Assembly (NCBI GenBank): GCA_050300015.1
Contig: JBNKWZ010000012.1
Location: 7,729 to 71,728, forward strand
Length of the DNA: 64,000 nucleotides
Direction: 5' to 3'
Origin: CAYZQH01 sp050300015
GTDB lineage: Bacteria; Pseudomonadota; Gammaproteobacteria; Pseudomonadales; Cellvibrionaceae
The notes below the pieces were generated by a model, which was given only the letters and a program-made list of their open reading frames with translations, was not told the DNA's origin and made no database searches. Positions within the stretch are counted from its first letter, which is position 1. Every line of letters begins with the position of its first letter. The position numbers and the translations under genes are program-made. Of the stretch, positions 1 through 9,881 are shown piece by piece.

Positions 1-3000
1 TTCGTCCAGCTCAATGGCAAACTCCATGACGGCACCTAAGTCGACCACATTGGCAATATTGAACGTGATGGTAGCGGCCTCACTCCACACCTCACCGTTG
101 CCAGCACGCCAAGTAAAGTCGTCTTCGCCAAAGTACTCTGCAGTTGGTGTATAGAGCAGAAAATCCAGGTCCACACGCAATAGAGAATCGCCCGCCTCGA
201 CCGGGAAGCCATAAAGACTCAATACCCCTGCCGCAGGCAAGGTCGCCACCGCAACATAAGTCAGCGGCAAAGCGTCAGCGCCTGCATCAAAATGGTCATC
301 GAAATGGGTCGCCGTAAAGGTGAACGGTGTGTCTTCAAGCAACTGCAACTCGAAATCGAAGGCGGCAATCGGGTCGGTGACTTCGGTAATGGTGATCGCC
401 ACCTCGGCACTCGCACTAGCGAAGGCGGTGCCGTCGCTGCCGTTCCACTGCCATTGATCCGCCCCGGCGTAATTCGCCTCCGGCGTGTAAGTGAGACTGT
501 CGAGCAGGTTGACGGGGATGGCTTGATTAAGCGTCACATTCACGCCGGCAAGGCGCAGTACACCTTTGTCCGGCAACGCGTCCACCCGCAGTGTCACAAG
601 CGCCGCGCCACCACTGGCATCGGTGAAGTGACTGGTGAAATCCTCAACACTGAACGCGAGTACTGTGTCTTCGGCTATCGCTTTGGCAAAATTCGCCGCA
701 ACCACTTCGCCTGGGTCGGCAACCGGCGTAATGGTCAGGTTCACCGACGCATTGGCCGCCGCATAAACCGCGCCGTCAAATGCATTCCACGCAAAGGTAT
801 CCGTACCGTTGTAATCGGCCACCGGCGTGTAAACAAGGTTCGCAATGTCCGCCGCGTCGATTTCCGCACTTACCAGCACTGCGGAATTGTTTAACGTCAG
901 TGCGCCGTGCTCGGGCAGAGCATCGATGCGAATTCGCACAAGATTGCTACCGCCGCTGGAGTCGTTTAGTGCAGCACTAAAGTCGCTCGCCGCAAAGGTC
1001 AGTGCGGTGTCTTCATCGAGTGTTTTATTGATGTCTACAATCGTCGATTCATTCGAATCCGCGACCGGTGTGATCGTCAGGTTTACAGACGCATTCGCCG
1101 CCGCATAAACCGCGCCGTCAAACGCATTCCACGCGAACGCATCCGTACCGTTGTAATCGGCCACCGGCGTGTACACCAGGTTCGCAATGTCCGCCGCGTC
1201 GATTTCCGCATTTACCAGTACTGCGGAATTGTTTAACGTCAGTGCGCCGTGCTCGGGCAGAGCATCGATGCGAATTCGCACAAGATTGCTGCCACCGCTG
1301 GAGTCATTCAGCGCAGTACTAAAATCGCTGGCGGCAAAGGTCAGTGCTGTATCTTCATCAAGGGTTTTATTGATGTCTACAATCGTCGATTCGCTCGGAT
1401 CGGCAACGGGGTTTACGGTGATGTTAACGAGCGCCGCACTGCTGTCGTAGGCGAGACCGTCCGTTGCGTTCCAGCCGAAACTGTCCGCGCCGTTGTAATC
1501 CACCCCTGGGGTATAAACGAGATTGGCGATGTCGCTGACCGCTAGCGTTTCATTCACCACGACCGGTGTCGCTGCGAGCGTCAATATGCCATGCTCTGGC
1601 AAGCTGTCGATACGCAAGGTCTGCAGCGCGTCGCCGCCGTTGGTGTCGGTGAAGGCGGCGATGAACGCCGCAGCCGCAAAGGTGTAAGGCATGTCTTCGT
1701 CTGTGGCGATATCCACGTCAGTCACGATGGAGGTGCCGGTAAGCTCCCCAAAGCCGTTCTGATCGGCCACAACCTCAAGTGCGGCTAGGCTGTAGGTATC
1801 GTCATTACTGCCGACCCTTTGCGGCCAAGCACCATCCAGTTCGCCGCTGCCAGTCACCACATTTATGGCCCAGGTACCTGAGGTCACCACTTGAGCGAAC
1901 CGACCATCTGCATCCGTGTACACGATATAGCAATCAGGTGCGTAAAGGTCGGAACAATCGGCACCATTTTGGTAGATTTCGACCTGTACTGATTCAAGCG
2001 GACTGTCCTCACCTGGCACGTAGCTGGTGCCGGTTGCGCTGGTGCGATGAAAGACAATGCCCGTCACCGTGGCCTGATCACTCGCAAGCACGGTAACATC
2101 GTCATCACCCCGCGCGAGAGTGTCATAGGCCTGCAGCCCAACTGTGGCCGGCGCGGTAGCACTCAAGGTATTTTGGTAAACCCCAGCACCGGCATCTGCG
2201 TCCACATCCGCATCAAATTCGATCAGCAGTTCGGCACCCGCGGGCACGGTCAGGTTATCCCAAAAGGGATTGCTGAAGGCTGTGTCATCGATTGCGAAAT
2301 CCGGCTCAGAAGCAATACCGCCAACGCTCGCGGTACCGGTGCGATAGCTGAAGCCCGGAGGTAGTTGATCGTCCACTCGAACCGGGCTAATCGCGCTGCC
2401 CAGACTGTTACTGAGCGTGATGCTATAGCTCACTGTGCTGCCCGCCACCACTTGCGGTGTGCTGGTTGCCTTGGCGAGGGTCAAACCACCAATCAAACTT
2501 TCCACACTCGCGGTCTCGGTATCAGCGTTATCGGCCTCGAGGGTCGCTGTAATGGTGAAGGCACCGGGATCACCCGAAGGGAAAGCCCATACCTCAAACC
2601 CACCCGTGTGGCCAGGCGACAGATCACCGAGATTCCAGATGAGCGTACCATTGCTACCCACTGACGGCGCACTGGCCGGCGCCGGAGTTGCCAAATAGTA
2701 TTCAATCCCCGTTGGTAATACCTGGTTCAGAACTGCGTTAATTGCAGTGGCATCCCCGGTGTGCTGGTAGTTGATAAGATAACGCAGGCCGCCAACCACT
2801 GCGGTGCTGTCTGGAGCAGTAACGGCCTGGTCGAGCGTGATGGTAGTCGCTGAAGTTGCCACCACAGTCGCCACCGCAGCGCCAATCATAACCTTTTGAC
2901 CAAGGCCGAAATTCTCAGGTTTATCGACTTCAATCTCCGTGGTGGAAGTAGCGGAAGCCGTCAACAATGCAGCCGGGTAGGCGCTGCCGCCAGACACGTT

Positions 3001-6000
3001 CTGCACCAAGTTGAATGACGCTGCCGCGGTGGCACTCACCAGCACATTCGCGCTGCTTGCCTGGGCATTGCTGGCGCTGGCAGTGCCAGTGGCGGTAATG
3101 ACCGTGGTGCCACTGGCGATGACGGGTAAAACACGAGCATTAAAACTGAGTACCGCGCTCGCGCCTGCGACAAGGTCACCGGCGGTTAGGATCACCTCAT
3201 TGTTGACGCCATCAAAGCGTGCGCTACCGACACTGGCAGAGGCGTTGCCTGCATATTCTAACTCGCCTGGAATAGGCACGATTACTTGCACTGCCGTGGC
3301 GCTGACGCTGCCGTTATTGGTCACGCTCCAACTGTAAGCAGTGGTTGCCTTGGGCGCCAGACCGGCGTTTGGCGACGCACTGCCTGCAATGCTCAATTGC
3401 GGGTTACCACTCAAATAAACAGTTACGGTGTTGCTTGCCGCATCGCTTAGACCATCGCCCGACGCCAGCGCGTCGTCATCGATCGCAGAGATGCCTGCGG
3501 TTAAGTTGGTCGCTCCAACCGTCATCGTGTAACTCACCGCCTGAGATGCGCCGGCGGCGAGTGTGCCGATGGCCCAGCTCAAGTCGTTCCCAACGTGGCT
3601 GCAACCATTCGAACACATGGTGTAACTGAAATAATCCGCCACCGGCAAAGTATTGTTGATCTCAACATTGGTGGCGCTGACACCACCAATGTTAATGACC
3701 GTTAATGTATAGGTAACCGATTCGCCCGGTACCAGACCGTTTTTGTCCGCGCTCATCAGTAGCGCAAGTTCCGCAGTGCCACCGCCGCCAGCACTCAGGA
3801 CTTCGATCGCAGCGGTTGCCGTTTTTTCGGTCGTCTGATCACTGACGATACTGGCGCTCGCGGTCAAGGTATCGCCGCCGACACTGCCCGCAGGTGCATT
3901 ACCACGTAGATACACCGCGCCCGATGCGCCGCCGGCGAGTGTACCCAAACTAAAGGTGTGCGCTGGAGTAACCGAGTCTGAACAGCTAGCCCAATTGCTG
4001 TTGTCCATCGAATATTCACAATTGGTGAAACCCGATGGCAAAGCGTTGATGAGCGTCGCGTTATCCGCATCTGCAGCACCAGTGTTCGCATATTGCACCG
4101 TGAAGACGACCTGGTCGGTCGCACCTCCGGTTAATTGGTTTTCACTGGCGGATTCGCTCACTAACAAATTCGCCGGCGGAGTGACGCAGAAGCTCGCGCC
4201 GGAGAGCGCAGCGGTAGTACCACTGCCGCTCACGGTGTTAGCGACAGTGCCGCCGTACTGGAATTGCACACTGTAAGTGTTGGAGTTGTGGTTGGACTGC
4301 GCTTCAAATGTCCAAAGCAGACGATGCCCTTTACTCAGTGTGCCGGAAGTCGGTACAGATACCGAGAGCAGCCCTTTACTGCTGCCGTTGTACTGACCAT
4401 CCGAGAGCGGATCGTTTTGCCCAAGCAGTGTTTGCGTGCCGGTGGCGGAATCGTAATCGTAGACCGACGCCCTGAGATTGAGAGCCGGGCCATTGCTGCG
4501 ATCGATGTAGATGTTCGTGGTGATATTGCCACTGAACGGAACGTCACTGGTCGTGGCCGGGTCCTGAAAGAAACTCAGTGGCGTGGAAAACGTAGCGGTC
4601 GACACACTGGGCGCCGTCACCGTAACCGAACTGCCGGTGGTCGCCGCAGTGGGAACCGGGCTCAGTAGTGCGAGCTTCTGATTGCCGCTGGCGCCAACAT
4701 CCCCAGTCGTGTCGCTAAAGTAATATGTGTTGCAAGCCTGGCCGGTAATACCAACATCCGCACTGGTGCCCACGGCAACACCGCCACTCCAGTTGATGCT
4801 AGCAGTATTCACCGCGGGGTTGGGTGCCGTGAAAGGGCTTGCCACCGCAACGGTCACACTGACACTACCACTCGCGCCTGCCGCGATCGTGCCCAGGTTC
4901 CAGGTCACAGTGCTGGCAATCTGATCACAACCCCCGGTACAACTGCTATAGGTGACACCGGCAGGTAAAGTGTCGGTCAGTACCACGTCAGTCGCGGCGG
5001 TGCCGCCGTAGTTATTGTAATTGAGCGTATAGGTCAAGCTGTCCCCGGGCGCGACCTGAATCTCTGATGCGGACTTGCGCAAGCTGAACGCCGCTGGGCT
5101 GACAACATTAACACCGGTAACCGCTACTGTGGTGGTGGCTGTGGCACTCACCGGGTTGGCGGCAGCATCGGTAGCAGCAAGATCCAGAGCCTGGCTAAGT
5201 GATGTGCTTGCCCAGGTATCCGCAACCGTGATCGTTAAGCTGGCACTTCCAGTCGCGCCAGGGGCGAGGTCGCCAAGGCTCCAGGTAACCGTGCCGGCAG
5301 CCTCCGCACACGTACTGCCGCCGGTGCAACCGACGTAACTGGTATCAGCAAGCAGGTCCGTCGTAAGGCTTGTGCCGTAAACAGTCACGTTCGATTCATT
5401 GGTATAAGTTCCGGTGTACGTCAATTCGGTAACACCGTCCGCCGCAATCGAATATGCGCTAGGCGTCAGTTTTAGGCTCACGCGCGGCGCATCGACCATA
5501 ACCGCCAAAGGCTCGGGTATCTGAACACCGAAATCACTGACCACTGACGCTTGGTTGTTGTACACGCCCGCATCTGATGCGGCCATGGCTTCGAAGGTAA
5601 GGGTCAAACTCGACCCCGGACTGACTGCAATCGAAGGGGACAGGCTCCAGGTGAGCACCTGGCCACTCACAGCCGGTTCATTGGTCGTCGCACCGCTGGC
5701 ACTGCTCGCCACGTAACTGAACCCATCCGGCAGAGTATTCACAAACTGATTCACTGCCAACGGGTCCGCTGCACCCGCAGGATTGCTGATGCTGATTGTG
5801 AACTCAACCGTATCGCCAACGCCCACTTCGGTTTTATCCACACTTTGACTGACCGCCGGCGCTAGGCCACAAATATTGATCGCGGTGCCGATGACCGCCA
5901 CCTGGCTGCCGGTGACGTCCGGGTTGCCGTACCAGTTCTCGCTGACGATGGGCGTGAGTGTAGGGCTGTGATCAGGAAACACCGCTTGCTGGCCAGCCGC

Positions 6001-7425
6001 CCAGGCACCGCCCACATAGATGTGATTTGCACTGTCGCCACTAAGATATGAAAAGGTCCGGTTGTCTATACCGGAAGGGGTCATGCCATCATCGACCAAC
6101 AGGTTGTCATCAAGCGCCTGGGCGGCGATCAGGTATTGGCCCTTTGGCACGCCCGCAGAGTCCCACGTACCCGTCCAGGTATTAAGGGTGCCGTCCACCA
6201 GGGTGGCATCATCTGCCTTGATCCAAGTACTGCCCGTATCCGCCGTGGTCGCCTCGCCGTCGCCGTTGCGGTCGAACCAGTAAAAAAATTCCACTGCCTG
6301 CACTGAAGTCACCACGCTACCATTTTGGAGCGCGAGCGTATCCTGCACCCGCGCCTGCAATTTGTAGCTGCCAGGGCAGCTCGCCGGAGGGGTAGCATTA
6401 ATCTCAGCGATAATTGGCTGGCTGTAGGGTTCCGTTTGGTTAAACGATAAATAGTCACCAAAAGGGCCAACTGTGCCAGTATCCGCAACCCAGTTTTTGG
6501 ATATGGCGCAATCTTTTTGCAGGGGATTATTGAGACTATTGGCGGTGCAGAACATCATCGCTATCGGTGTGCTGCGGGTAATTTTCGGTCCACCCAAAGC
6601 AGAGGCGTCGAGCATTGCCACCGGGATCTGATAATCCACGAAATACTCGTTACAAGAGTTCTTTGAAACCAACTTCGCGCGGGTGGTGCCATAGTCCCAA
6701 CTGGTCTCGGCCGAACCATTCGGCCAGCTGTCCAGAGGACTGAGGCTGTTCTGGAAATTCAAAATACCGCCGCTTGCTCCGGTGAAGGCGGTAGGGTTGT
6801 GGCCAAGCAGGTGCACATAGGGATCGTTGGCATAATCAAGCGAATGGCTTGCCGATTCCCCCCAAATGCCTGCCAGGATGTCCACCTCCTGCCCAGGGGA
6901 GCCCACCGAACCATCCAGATGCGCCGCCAGTGAACGAAAACCGGAACCTTCAATATCAAAAAAAACCGTCCACAATGCTGACGACCAGGGGTTACCTGCG
7001 CTGGCTCTGCCCGCGTTAGGTCCCGTGGCGTAATTGTGCGCAGGCGCCTCTACGCGCCAACGAAACATCAATACATCATCAGCCTCGGTCGCACCCTGAT
7101 ACAGGGCGTAATATATGCTGGGCAAGCTTCGATCATCGCAGGAGGATGACACATTGACATAACTCTGCGGCGCAGTACCGCCATTGGAGGTATCCTTATT
7201 GCGCGCATCAGCCAAGTCGTTTTGAAAACGTGTGTAGGGCTGCCAATCGCCGCAAGTGGTGCCGCAGTCCTTTGCATCGGCTGGCTCGGCCGGCCACGCA
7301 ATGGGTTGATAATGAACCGCCGCACCAGCACCACTCTGCCACTCGGGAGGAAAAGGATCGGCAACCGCAGAGAGCGCAAAGAAAAAACCTACAAGACAAA
7401 CGCCGATTTTTAATCCGTATGACAT
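1..7425 (-). CDS. Giant secreted DUF11 / cadherin-like repeat protein (3' end outside window)
   Basis: One frame stays open from the ATG at 7425 to base 1 (2475 codons), so the C-terminus lies outside the window. A GGAGAA site sits a few bases before the ATG and the first ~22 residues form a signal peptide. Residues ~23-500 are a cysteine-containing domain I do not recognise. From ~525 to ~1750 come about six DUF11-type modules (GDxVxYT...LPxGF pattern), beginning near residues 525, 780, 1090, 1225, 1345 and 1650. A carboxypeptidase-regulatory/SdrD-like domain lies near 1795. From ~1900 to the edge are five cadherin-like modules of ~112-114 residues (LPEHGALTL...NLVYTPxxDYNG pattern). The likely role is a cell-surface or exported adhesin or scaffold, but no catalytic motif was seen and the function is inferred only from repeat type. 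All plus-strand ORFs here are antisense shadows. Confidence 0.9.
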   Translation of the reverse strand, partial: MSYGLKIGVCLVGFFFALSAVADPFPPEWQSGAGAAVHYQPIAWPAEPADAKDCGTTCGDWQPYTRFQNDLADARNKDTSNGGTAPQSYVNVSSSCDDRSLPSIYYALYQGATEADDVLMFRWRVEAPAHNYATGPNAGRASAGNPWSSALWTVFFDIEGSGFRSLAAHLDGSVGSPGQEVDILAGIWGESASHSLDYANDPYVHLLGHNPTAFTGASGGILNFQNSLSPLDSWPNGSAETSWDYGTTRAKLVSKNSCNEYFVDYQIPVAMLDASALGGPKITRSTPIAMMFCTANSLNNPLQKDCAISKNWVADTGTVGPFGDYLSFNQTEPYSQPIIAEINATPPASCPGSYKLQARVQDTLALQNGSVVTSVQAVEFFYWFDRNGDGEATTADTGSTWIKADDATLVDGTLNTWTGTWDSAGVPKGQYLIAAQALDDNLLVDDGMTPSGIDNRTFSYLSGDSANHIYVGGAWAAGQQAVFPDHSPTLTPIVSENWYGNPDVTGSQVAVIGTAINICGLAPAVSQSVDKTEVGVGDTVEFTISISNPAGAADPLAVNQFVNTLPDGFSYVASSASGATTNEPAVSGQVLTWSLSPSIAVSPGSSLTLTFEAMAASDAGVYNNQASVVSDFGVQIPEPLAVMVDAPRVSLKLTPSAYSIAADGVTELTYTGTYTNESNVTVYGTSLTTDLLADTSYVGCTGGSTCAEAAGTVTWSLGDLAPGATGSASLTITVADTWASTSLSQALDLAATDAAANPVSATATTTVAVTGVNVVSPAAFSLRKSASEIQVAPGDSLTYTLNYNNYGGTAATDVVLTDTLPAGVTYSSCTGGCDQIASTVTWNLGTIAAGASGSVSVTVAVASPFTAPNPAVNTASINWSGGVAVGTSADVGITGQACNTYYFSDTTGDVGASGNQKLALLSPVPTAATTGSSVTVTAPSVSTATFSTPLSFFQDPATTSDVPFSGNITTNIYIDRSNGPALNLRASVYDYDSATGTQTLLGQNDPLSDGQYNGSSKGLLSVSVPTSGTLSKGHRLLWTFEAQSNHNSNTYSVQFQYGGTVANTVSGSGTTAALSGASFCVTPPANLLVSESASENQLTGGATDQVVFTVQYANTGAADADNATLINALPSGFTNCEYSMDNSNWASCSDSVTPAHTFSLGTLAGGASGAVYLRGNAPAGSVGGDTLTASASIVSDQTTEKTATAAIEVLSAGGGGTAELALLMSADKNGLVPGESVTYTLTVINIGGVSATNVEINNTLPVADYFSYTMCSNGCSHVGNDLSWAIGTLAAGASQAVSYTMTVGATNLTAGISAIDDDALASGDGLSDAASNTVTVYLSGNPQLSIAGSASPNAGLAPKATTAYSWSVTNNGSVSATAVQVIVPIPGELEYAGNASASVGSARFDGVNNEVILTAGDLVAGASAVLSFNARVLPVIASGTTVITATGTASASNAQASSANVLVSATAAASFNLVQNVSGGSAYPAALLTASATSTTEIEVDKPENFGLGQKVMIGAAVATVVATSATTITLDQAVTAPDSTAVVGGLRYLINYQHTGDATAINAVLNQVLPTGIEYYLATPAPASAPSVGSNGTLIWNLGDLSPGHTGGFEVWAFPSGDPGAFTITATLEADNADTETASVESLIGGLTLAKATSTPQVVAGSTVSYSITLSNSLGSAISPVRVDDQLPPGFSYRTGTASVGGIASEPDFAIDDTAFSNPFWDNLTVPAGAELLIEFDADVDADAGAGVYQNTLSATAPATVGLQAYDTLARGDDDVTVLASDQATVTGIVFHRTSATGTSYVPGEDSPLESVQVEIYQNGADCSDLYAPDCYIVYTDADGRFAQVVTSGTWAINVVTGSGELDGAWPQRVGSNDDTYSLAALEVVADQNGFGELTGTSIVTDVDIATDEDMPYTFAAAAFIAAFTDTNGGDALQTLRIDSLPEHGILTLAATPVVVNETLAVSDIANLVYTPGVDYNGADSFGWNATDGLAYDSSAALVNITVNPVADPSESTIVDINKTLDEDTALTFAASDFSTALNDSSGGSNLVRIRIDALPEHGALTLNNSAVLVNAEIDAADIANLVYTPVADYNGTDAFAWNAFDGAVYAAANASVNLTITPVADSNESTIVDINKTLDEDTALTFAASDFSAALNDSSGGSNLVRIRIDALPEHGALTLNNSAVLVSAEIDAADIANLVYTPVADYNGTDTFAWNAFDGAVYAAANASVNLTITPVADPGEVVAANFAKAIAEDTVLAFSVEDFTSHFTDASGGAALVTLRVDALPDKGVLRLAGVNVTLNQAIPVNLLDSLTYTPEANYAGADQWQWNGSDGTAFASASAEVAITITEVTDPIAAFDFELQLLEDTPFTFTATHFDDHFDAGADALPLTYVAVATLPAAGVLSLYGFPVEAGDSLLRVDLDFLLYTPTAEYFGEDDFTWRAGNGEVWSEAATITFNIANVVDLGAVMEFAIELDE
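712..1395 (-). repeat. Tandem pair of near-identical 342-bp coding repeats
   Basis: Two consecutive units of the giant gene are almost identical at the DNA level with a period of 342 bp (114 codons): the string gatgtctacaatcgtcgatt occurs at ~1030 and again at ~1372. Each unit encodes one cadherin-like module. The flanking modules of the same family are clearly more diverged, so this pair looks like a recent duplication. Confidence 0.85.
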
Positions 7426-7848
7426 CAAAGATTCTCCAATTTGAATCGAGCACCTTTCAAGAATAGAAGTGCGCTTCCTTTCAATATGGAACGGATTGGC
7501 ATGACTGGAGTGGTTATCATTAAACAAATGAATATCAAACCCTTGATAACCATGAATACGTTAAATATGAAGTATCTGAACGGTGTGATGAGGTGGTGGT
7601 GAACTAAGACAGAACCGCGCCGGTTGCAGCACTTAGCTCGCTCTGAACCTATTGCGCTTAAAACATTAAGGTAATCTTTGGCATGAGCTCAAGCCTGAGC
7701 TTGCTCTGTGTTGGGCAAGGCCTACCGCATCCACCCAAAAGCGTGCAATCGGCAATGGCCTGTTAAGGTGATTTTTGGTGCCACTTAAGCCGAAAGGCGA
7801 GATGGTGTCAGTGAATGCAGATAATTTCGAGAAAAGACAGCCCCCGTC
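7426..7848. other. Intergenic region between rlpA 3' end and the giant gene
   Basis: No gene was found. It must carry the promoter of the minus-strand giant gene, though no convincing -35/-10 pair was seen. The clearest element is a perfect 9-bp inverted repeat, TGGTTATCA at 7511-7519 and TGATAACCA at 7544-7552, about 90-130 bp upstream of the giant gene's start: an operator or leader hairpin. A weak minus-strand hairpin followed by a T run (~7833-7848) could terminate rlpA. Confidence 0.5.
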
Positions 7849-8685
7849 TTACATCTCCACCACATGCGCCTCGGCAACGTCTTTATCTGTCAATTTTTGC
7901 CGTAAGTCTAGCAAATCAAAATTATCCAAAAGCGGGCCGACAAACACTTTATACAAATTCCGCGCTTGCTCTTTTCGAATAAACACGGGGTAACCTGTAA
8001 TCTGGGTGGTGCGTGACTTCAATTGCTCTGCACTGCTACGTTGACTAAACGCACCAAGCTGCAAATACGTCATTTTTGTTTCTGTTTTTTGAGGTGTTGA
8101 GCGTGCCAATATGGGGGATTGGGTGTCCACCACATCGATGCGAACCTTAGCGGTACCCTTGGAGTGAAACCCTAACTTTTTAGCCGCCGTATAGCTTAGA
8201 TCAATAATACGATCACTGTGGAATGGCCCTCGGTCATTCACGCGAACAGTCACTTGTTTATGGTTGGCGAGGTTTGTCACCACCACATAACAGGGAATGG
8301 GTAGTGTTTTGTGGGCGGCAGACATACCGTACATGTCATAAACTTCACCATTGGATGTTTTACGGCCATGAAACTTATTACCATACCAAGAGGCATACCC
8401 CGTTTGAGAAAACCCTCGGGTATCGAAATTGATATGGTAGGTCTTGCCAAGCACGGTATAAGGGGATTTATTACCCGCGAGGGTGACCATCTCGTGCGTA
8501 GGAGTCGCATCGGGAATATGGTCCACCTCAACTTCATGACTGGGGCCACTGTCTTTTTCATGGGCCGGCGCTGGGCCCACTTTGATATTGATCTCCTCCA
8601 AGGCAGGACGCGTTTGCGTAGACCCACAACCGGCAAGCCATAACCCCGTAATAGCGATAAAAGTACTAACAAAAAACCAACGCAT
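7849..8685 (-). CDS. rlpA: Septal ring lytic transglycosylase RlpA
   Basis: Outer-membrane lipoprotein that cleaves peptidoglycan glycan strands lacking stem peptides, usually at the septum. The 278-residue product has a lipobox ending at Cys20 (LAGC), a double-psi beta-barrel domain at ~95-185 with the expected acidic and histidine residues (E114, H125, D151 in NDRGPF), and a C-terminal SPOR domain (~205-278) that binds denuded glycan. Its ATG overlaps the mltB stop by one base (TAATG), implying translational coupling. It is the last gene of the proA-to-rlpA block. In many gammaproteobacteria dacA follows; here the giant repeat protein does. Confidence 0.95.
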   Translation of the reverse strand: MRWFFVSTFIAITGLWLAGCGSTQTRPALEEINIKVGPAPAHEKDSGPSHEVEVDHIPDATPTHEMVTLAGNKSPYTVLGKTYHINFDTRGFSQTGYASWYGNKFHGRKTSNGEVYDMYGMSAAHKTLPIPCYVVVTNLANHKQVTVRVNDRGPFHSDRIIDLSYTAAKKLGFHSKGTAKVRIDVVDTQSPILARSTPQKTETKMTYLQLGAFSQRSSAEQLKSRTTQITGYPVFIRKEQARNLYKVFVGPLLDNFDLLDLRQKLTDKDVAEAHVVEM

Positions 8686-9728
8686 TATGATGACCGACTG
8701 TTGATTTGTTGCTTTCGCAACGCTAAGACCTCTTTACTTAACTCCCACACTGCGCGCGCGTACATGTGGCTGCGATTATAGCGCGTAATCACATAAAAGT
8801 TATTAAATCCCAAAAGGTATTCCGGCCCATCGGGCTGATCATATTCCAACAGTACGGCGGGCTCCTCGCTTAAGCCCGTAAAATTGCCTACGAGCTTTTG
8901 CGCTTGCCACTGACTCACTTGCATACTGGGGCGGCTGCCAGTATTCACGTTAAATGCTTCATGGGTTGGCTTATTTTGGCTTGGCAGTGTGACAGGCAAC
9001 AGCACTTGCTTACCGTTTTGCCAACCATGAGCTTTAAAGTAGTTGGCCACACTGGCAATGGCATCTTGCTTGTTGTTCCAAATATCAGCGACGCCATCAC
9101 CATCATAATCACGAGCGTACCGCCGATAACTGCTGGGGATAAATTGACCGTACCCCATCGCACCGGCATAGGAGCCCATCAGTTTTAAGGGGTTTTGCTG
9201 CTGCTCTTTCGTTAACAGAAAAAACGCCTCAAGTTGAGAGGTAAAAAACTTGCTTCTGGGTGGGTAATCAAAACCCAGTGTGGTTAAGGCATCTATCACA
9301 CGGTAGCTGCCCATATAACGGCCATAGCGTGTTTCCACACCAATAATCGCCACAATAATCTCTGGCGCGACGCCATATTGTTCGCTCACTTTACTTAGGG
9401 TATCTGCATTCTCTTCCCAAAAGGCAACACCTTGCGCCACACGATCAGCGCCGAGAAAAATATTTCGGTATTCATGCCAAGGCTTGGTTTTTTCAGCTGG
9501 GCGCGCAATGGCATCCAAGATGCTTTGCTTTTTTTCTGCCTGCGCCAATACGGAAGTGATCGCCTCGCGCGTAAAGCCGTGCTCTTTTACCATCTTTTGC
9601 AAAAAAGCTTCCGCCTTCGAGTGGGTAGCATAAGAGGTTGTCTCGCTTGCCATTGCAACAGAGGATACCGCCACCGGCGCCATAACCAAACTCAACACTG
9701 AAATCAGTTTTTTTAATAACATGGTCAC
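8685..9728 (-). CDS. mltB: Lytic murein transglycosylase B
   Basis: Cleaves the MurNAc-GlcNAc bond of peptidoglycan with formation of 1,6-anhydroMurNAc. The 347-residue product has a signal peptide (cleavage near AMA at 25-27) but no lipobox, so it is probably a soluble periplasmic form. The catalytic glutamate is visible as E132 in GVETRYG, followed by the family motif GAMGYGQF. Between rodA and rlpA it follows the usual gene order; the 153-bp gap before it could hold its own promoter. Confidence 0.95.
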   Translation of the reverse strand: MTMLLKKLISVLSLVMAPVAVSSVAMASETTSYATHSKAEAFLQKMVKEHGFTREAITSVLAQAEKKQSILDAIARPAEKTKPWHEYRNIFLGADRVAQGVAFWEENADTLSKVSEQYGVAPEIIVAIIGVETRYGRYMGSYRVIDALTTLGFDYPPRSKFFTSQLEAFFLLTKEQQQNPLKLMGSYAGAMGYGQFIPSSYRRYARDYDGDGVADIWNNKQDAIASVANYFKAHGWQNGKQVLLPVTLPSQNKPTHEAFNVNTGSRPSMQVSQWQAQKLVGNFTGLSEEPAVLLEYDQPDGPEYLLGFNNFYVITRYNRSHMYARAVWELSKEVLALRKQQINSRSS

Positions 9729-9881
9729 CCTTGTTTTAATTCCTAAGGTTCCTTAGTGGTTGCTCACCGCTCTGCTATTGTTTTTAGAAACCCCCTCAAA
9801 AATAGAGATTTCTGTAAAGGCAAGGCTCGAGCGTTTCGAAAAGCGCAGTTTACGGGTGTAAATGAACATTTGAGACAGGTT

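Noticed and set aside
292..7466. Many plus-strand frames of 60-200 codons across the first 7.4 kb
   Set aside because: They are antisense to one uninterrupted 2475-codon minus frame with clear repeat domains, have low-complexity composition and no ribosome sites.
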